From an uncultured Burkholderiaceae bacterium (GTDB lineage Bacteria > Pseudomonadota > Gammaproteobacteria > Burkholderiales > Burkholderiaceae_F), in assembly GCA_937936215.1 (NCBI GenBank), contig CALGWX010000076.1, forward strand, positions 1-7,844: DNA of 7,844 nt. The letters run 5' to 3'. Shown piece after piece: positions 6,624 through 7,844 of the stretch. The notes below the pieces were generated by a model that was given only the letters and a program-made list of their open reading frames with translations, did no database searches and was not told where the DNA came from. Every line of letters begins with the position of its first letter. Positions within the stretch are counted from its first letter, which is position 1. Both the position numbers and the translations under genes were made by a program.

Positions 6624-6812
6624 ATGCTCGATCCGTCGACCTCCTCCCCTGTCCGCCCATCCCCGGCGCCGCCGGCGGACGAACAGAAGCGGACATGCGT
6701 CCTGGACAGCCGCGAGCTGTTCGCGCATTGCCGTCAGGTGCCGATCCGGCACGGATCCGACACCTACGTGCTGCGGCTGACGCGGCAGGGCAAACTGATC
6801 CTGACGAAGTGA
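6624..6812 (+). CDS. hemP: Hemin uptake protein HemP
   Basis: A 62-residue member of the HemP/HmuP family. The first 22 residues are proline- and serine-rich and variable. The conserved domain runs from LDSRELF (27-33) through PIRHG (40-44) to YVLRLTRQGKLILTK at the C-terminus, the family's hallmark ending. ATG 6624 follows GGTGA (6615-6619). Family knowledge: these small cytoplasmic proteins are needed for, or activate, expression of heme-receptor genes in alpha- and betaproteobacteria. The neighbours fit, with tonB and a TonB-dependent receptor following on the same strand. No Fur box is seen directly upstream, so the gene may depend on the promoter near 5256-5284 or on an unrecognised one. 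Confidence 0.93.
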   Translation: MLDPSTSSPVRPSPAPPADEQKRTCVLDSRELFAHCRQVPIRHGSDTYVLRLTRQGKLILTK

Positions 6813-6817
6813 CATCC

Positions 6818-6839
6818 CGCGCGGCCACCGCGCCGCGCG
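6818..6839 (+). other. Perfect GC stem-loop between hemP and tonB
   Basis: CGCGCGGC (6818-6825) and GCCGCGCG (6832-6839) form an 8-bp perfect stem with a 6-base loop, five bases after the hemP stop codon. There is no T-run. It may be an attenuator or an mRNA-processing/stability element that sets hemP output against tonB and receptor. Function is inferred from position only. Confidence 0.35.
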
Positions 6840-6891
6840 CAAGCCAGCCAGTCGGTGCAGGCGGCGCCTGCGCGACGAGCGAGCGATGGGC

Positions 6892-6910
6892 CGCGGGCCG
6901 TGCGCCCGCG
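6892..6910 (+). other. Stem-loop just before the tonB ribosome site
   Basis: CGCGGGC (6892-6898) pairs with GCCCGCG (6904-6910) around a 5-base loop, ending six bases before the GAGGA ribosome site of tonB. It could influence translation initiation. The base composition makes chance stems common here. Confidence 0.25.
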
Positions 6911-6926
6911 ATTCGCGAGGAACTCG

Positions 6927-7607
6927 ATGCTGGCTTCGACACCCGTCCCACACCGTTTCTCCGGCCCGCTTGGCGGCGCGGCGCTGGCCGTCGGTCTGCA
7001 CGCCGTGGTGCTGGCGCTCGTGCTGGCTGCAGGCGGCGGTCGCGTCGTTCTCACGGCCCCGCAGCAGCCGGTGCAGGTGCGCCTGCTGCCGGCGCAGCCG
7101 ACTGCATCGCAGCCGCTGCCTCCTGCGCTTGCGCTGGCGCCACGACTGATCGCGCCGCCGCCGGTGGCGATACCGCTGCCGGAGCTGCCCCCGCTCGCAT
7201 TGGCGCCCGAGCCTGCCGTCCACCATGTCGAGACCGCGGCGCCGCATGCCCTCGCCCCTTCGGCGGCGGCGCCCGCGGCGGGCGCCGACGGCAGCGCAGG
7301 GGGCGAAAGTGCGCGCGCCGCGGCGGCGCCCGCCGTCGTCGAGCGCATCGCCTACGCGCACTTCGAGCCGCCGGCATACCCGCCGCTGTCGCGCCGTCTG
7401 GGCGAGCAGGGGCTGGTTCTGCTGCAGGTGCTGATCGACGAGGACGGGCGGCCGGTGCGGGTCGACGTGCATCGCTCTTCCGGCTACGCCCGGCTCGACC
7501 ATGCGGCGCTCGAAGCCGTGCGGCGCGCGCGCTTCCACCCCCATCGCGAAGGCGACCGGCCGCGCGCGGCGATCGCGCTGGTGCCGGTGCGCTTCGAGCT
7601 GACCTGA
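6927..7607 (+). CDS. tonB: TonB energy transducer
   Basis: A 226-residue protein. I chose ATG 6927 because GAGGA (6917-6921) precedes it; an in-frame GTG at 6855 would add 24 arginine-rich residues without support. A short cytoplasmic start leads to one membrane helix at about 15-37 (AALAVGLHAVVLALVLAA), which contains the membrane histidine (H25) typical of TonB and needed for coupling to ExbB-ExbD. A proline/alanine-rich periplasmic spacer spans about 45-140. The C-terminal TonB domain starts near YPPLSRRLGEQG (Y151), continues LVLLQVLIDEDGRPVRVDV and SSGYARLDHAALEAVRRARF, and ends VPVRFEL. It transmits proton-motive force to outer-membrane receptors. No exbB or exbD lies within the window. 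Placed between hemP and a receptor, it is probably dedicated to heme uptake. Confidence 0.92.
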   Translation: MLASTPVPHRFSGPLGGAALAVGLHAVVLALVLAAGGGRVVLTAPQQPVQVRLLPAQPTASQPLPPALALAPRLIAPPPVAIPLPELPPLALAPEPAVHHVETAAPHALAPSAAAPAAGADGSAGGESARAAAAPAVVERIAYAHFEPPAYPPLSRRLGEQGLVLLQVLIDEDGRPVRVDVHRSSGYARLDHAALEAVRRARFHPHREGDRPRAAIALVPVRFELT

Positions 7608-7645
7608 ACCCAAGCACAACGATCGATGACGGGGAGAGAACCGAG

Positions 7646-7844
7646 ATGAAAGACCGCACCCCGCGCAGCCGACCGGGCAACCCCCTGCATTCGCTCTCGG
7701 TCGCCGCAGCGCTGGCCGCCTGCTCGGCACAGGCGCAGACGACCACCACGCCCGAGATCACGGTCACCGCCACCCGCGTGGAGCGCGCCGCCGACGAAGT
7801 GCCGGCGGCGGTGAGCGTGCGCGAGCGCGACGCGCTTGACGCGC
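7646..7844 (+). CDS. TonB-dependent outer-membrane receptor, N-terminus only
   Basis: The gene begins at ATG 7646 after the purine-rich GGGGAGAGAA (7631-7640) and runs off the right edge after 66 codons. A signal peptide with hydrophobic LSVAAALAA (17-25) probably ends at SAQA (residue 30). Next comes a TonB-box-like segment PEITVTATRVERAADEVPAA (36-55), which matches the start of many heme/hemoglobin and siderophore receptors, then the first residues of the plug domain (VSVRERDALDA). Position after hemP and tonB makes a heme or hemoprotein receptor the best guess, but the substrate-specific parts are not visible. LAAC at 23-26 also fits a lipoprotein box; for a receptor I regard this as chance. 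Confidence 0.85.
   Translation, partial: MKDRTPRSRPGNPLHSLSVAAALAACSAQAQTTTTPEITVTATRVERAADEVPAAVSVRERDALDA

Noticed and set aside
7626..7649. Seven-codon leader peptide (MTGREPR) whose stop overlaps the receptor start as ATGA
   Set aside because: It has no clear ribosome site of its own and contains the receptor's ribosome site; too short to distinguish from chance.
6579..7730. Minus-strand open frame of 383 codons
   Set aside because: It spans hemP, tonB and the receptor start in antisense and is dominated by R, G, A and Q without any domain.

Overview
The window is GC-rich (roughly two thirds G+C by eye), with strong G/C preference at third codon positions. The hemP-tonB-receptor order, the NlpC/P60 lipoprotein, the propionate-CoA-ligase-type fragment and an IS21 element together suggest a betaproteobacterium (Burkholderiales or Rhodocyclales-like). 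That placement is an inference from gene content and protein style; no marker gene is present.

Left part (1-1777): one end of an IS21-family insertion sequence on the minus strand. It holds nearly all of istA, the first few codons of istB running off the left edge, and a terminal array of six 21/23-bp repeats ending in the expected TG...CA terminus at 1777. The other end of the element lies outside the window.

Middle part (1778-4375), all minus strand: a run of damaged genes. Reading 5'->3' on that strand there are three. (a) A response regulator with a receiver domain and a degenerate GGDEF-like domain, broken by an in-frame TAA and later by a one-base frameshift. (b) The first 151 codons of a propionate/acetate-CoA ligase (PrpE type). 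(c) A ferritin-like di-iron protein without its own start, joined out of frame to the prpE fragment near 2774. This looks like a deletion or rearrangement scar beside the insertion sequence, although an assembly or sequencing error is not excluded.

Right part (4376-7844), all plus strand, looks intact: an exported NlpC/P60 peptidoglycan hydrolase, followed by an iron-acquisition group. The group begins with a Fur-box-like sequence overlapping a plausible promoter. It continues with a periplasmic Fe(III)-binding protein carrying the FutA-type tyrosine set, HemP, a TonB energy transducer, and the start of a TonB-dependent outer-membrane receptor. HemP, TonB and the receptor are expected to serve heme or hemoprotein iron uptake. 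The Fe(III)-binding protein would capture free ferric iron in the periplasm, but no ABC permease or ATPase gene is beside it here.

I found no tRNA, rRNA or CRISPR array, and no convincing entirely new system. The most notable observations are the prpE/ferritin-like fusion scar, the doubly broken response regulator, the IS21 terminal repeat array, the aspartate in place of the catalytic glutamate in IstA, and the orphan ferric-binding protein under a probable Fur box.
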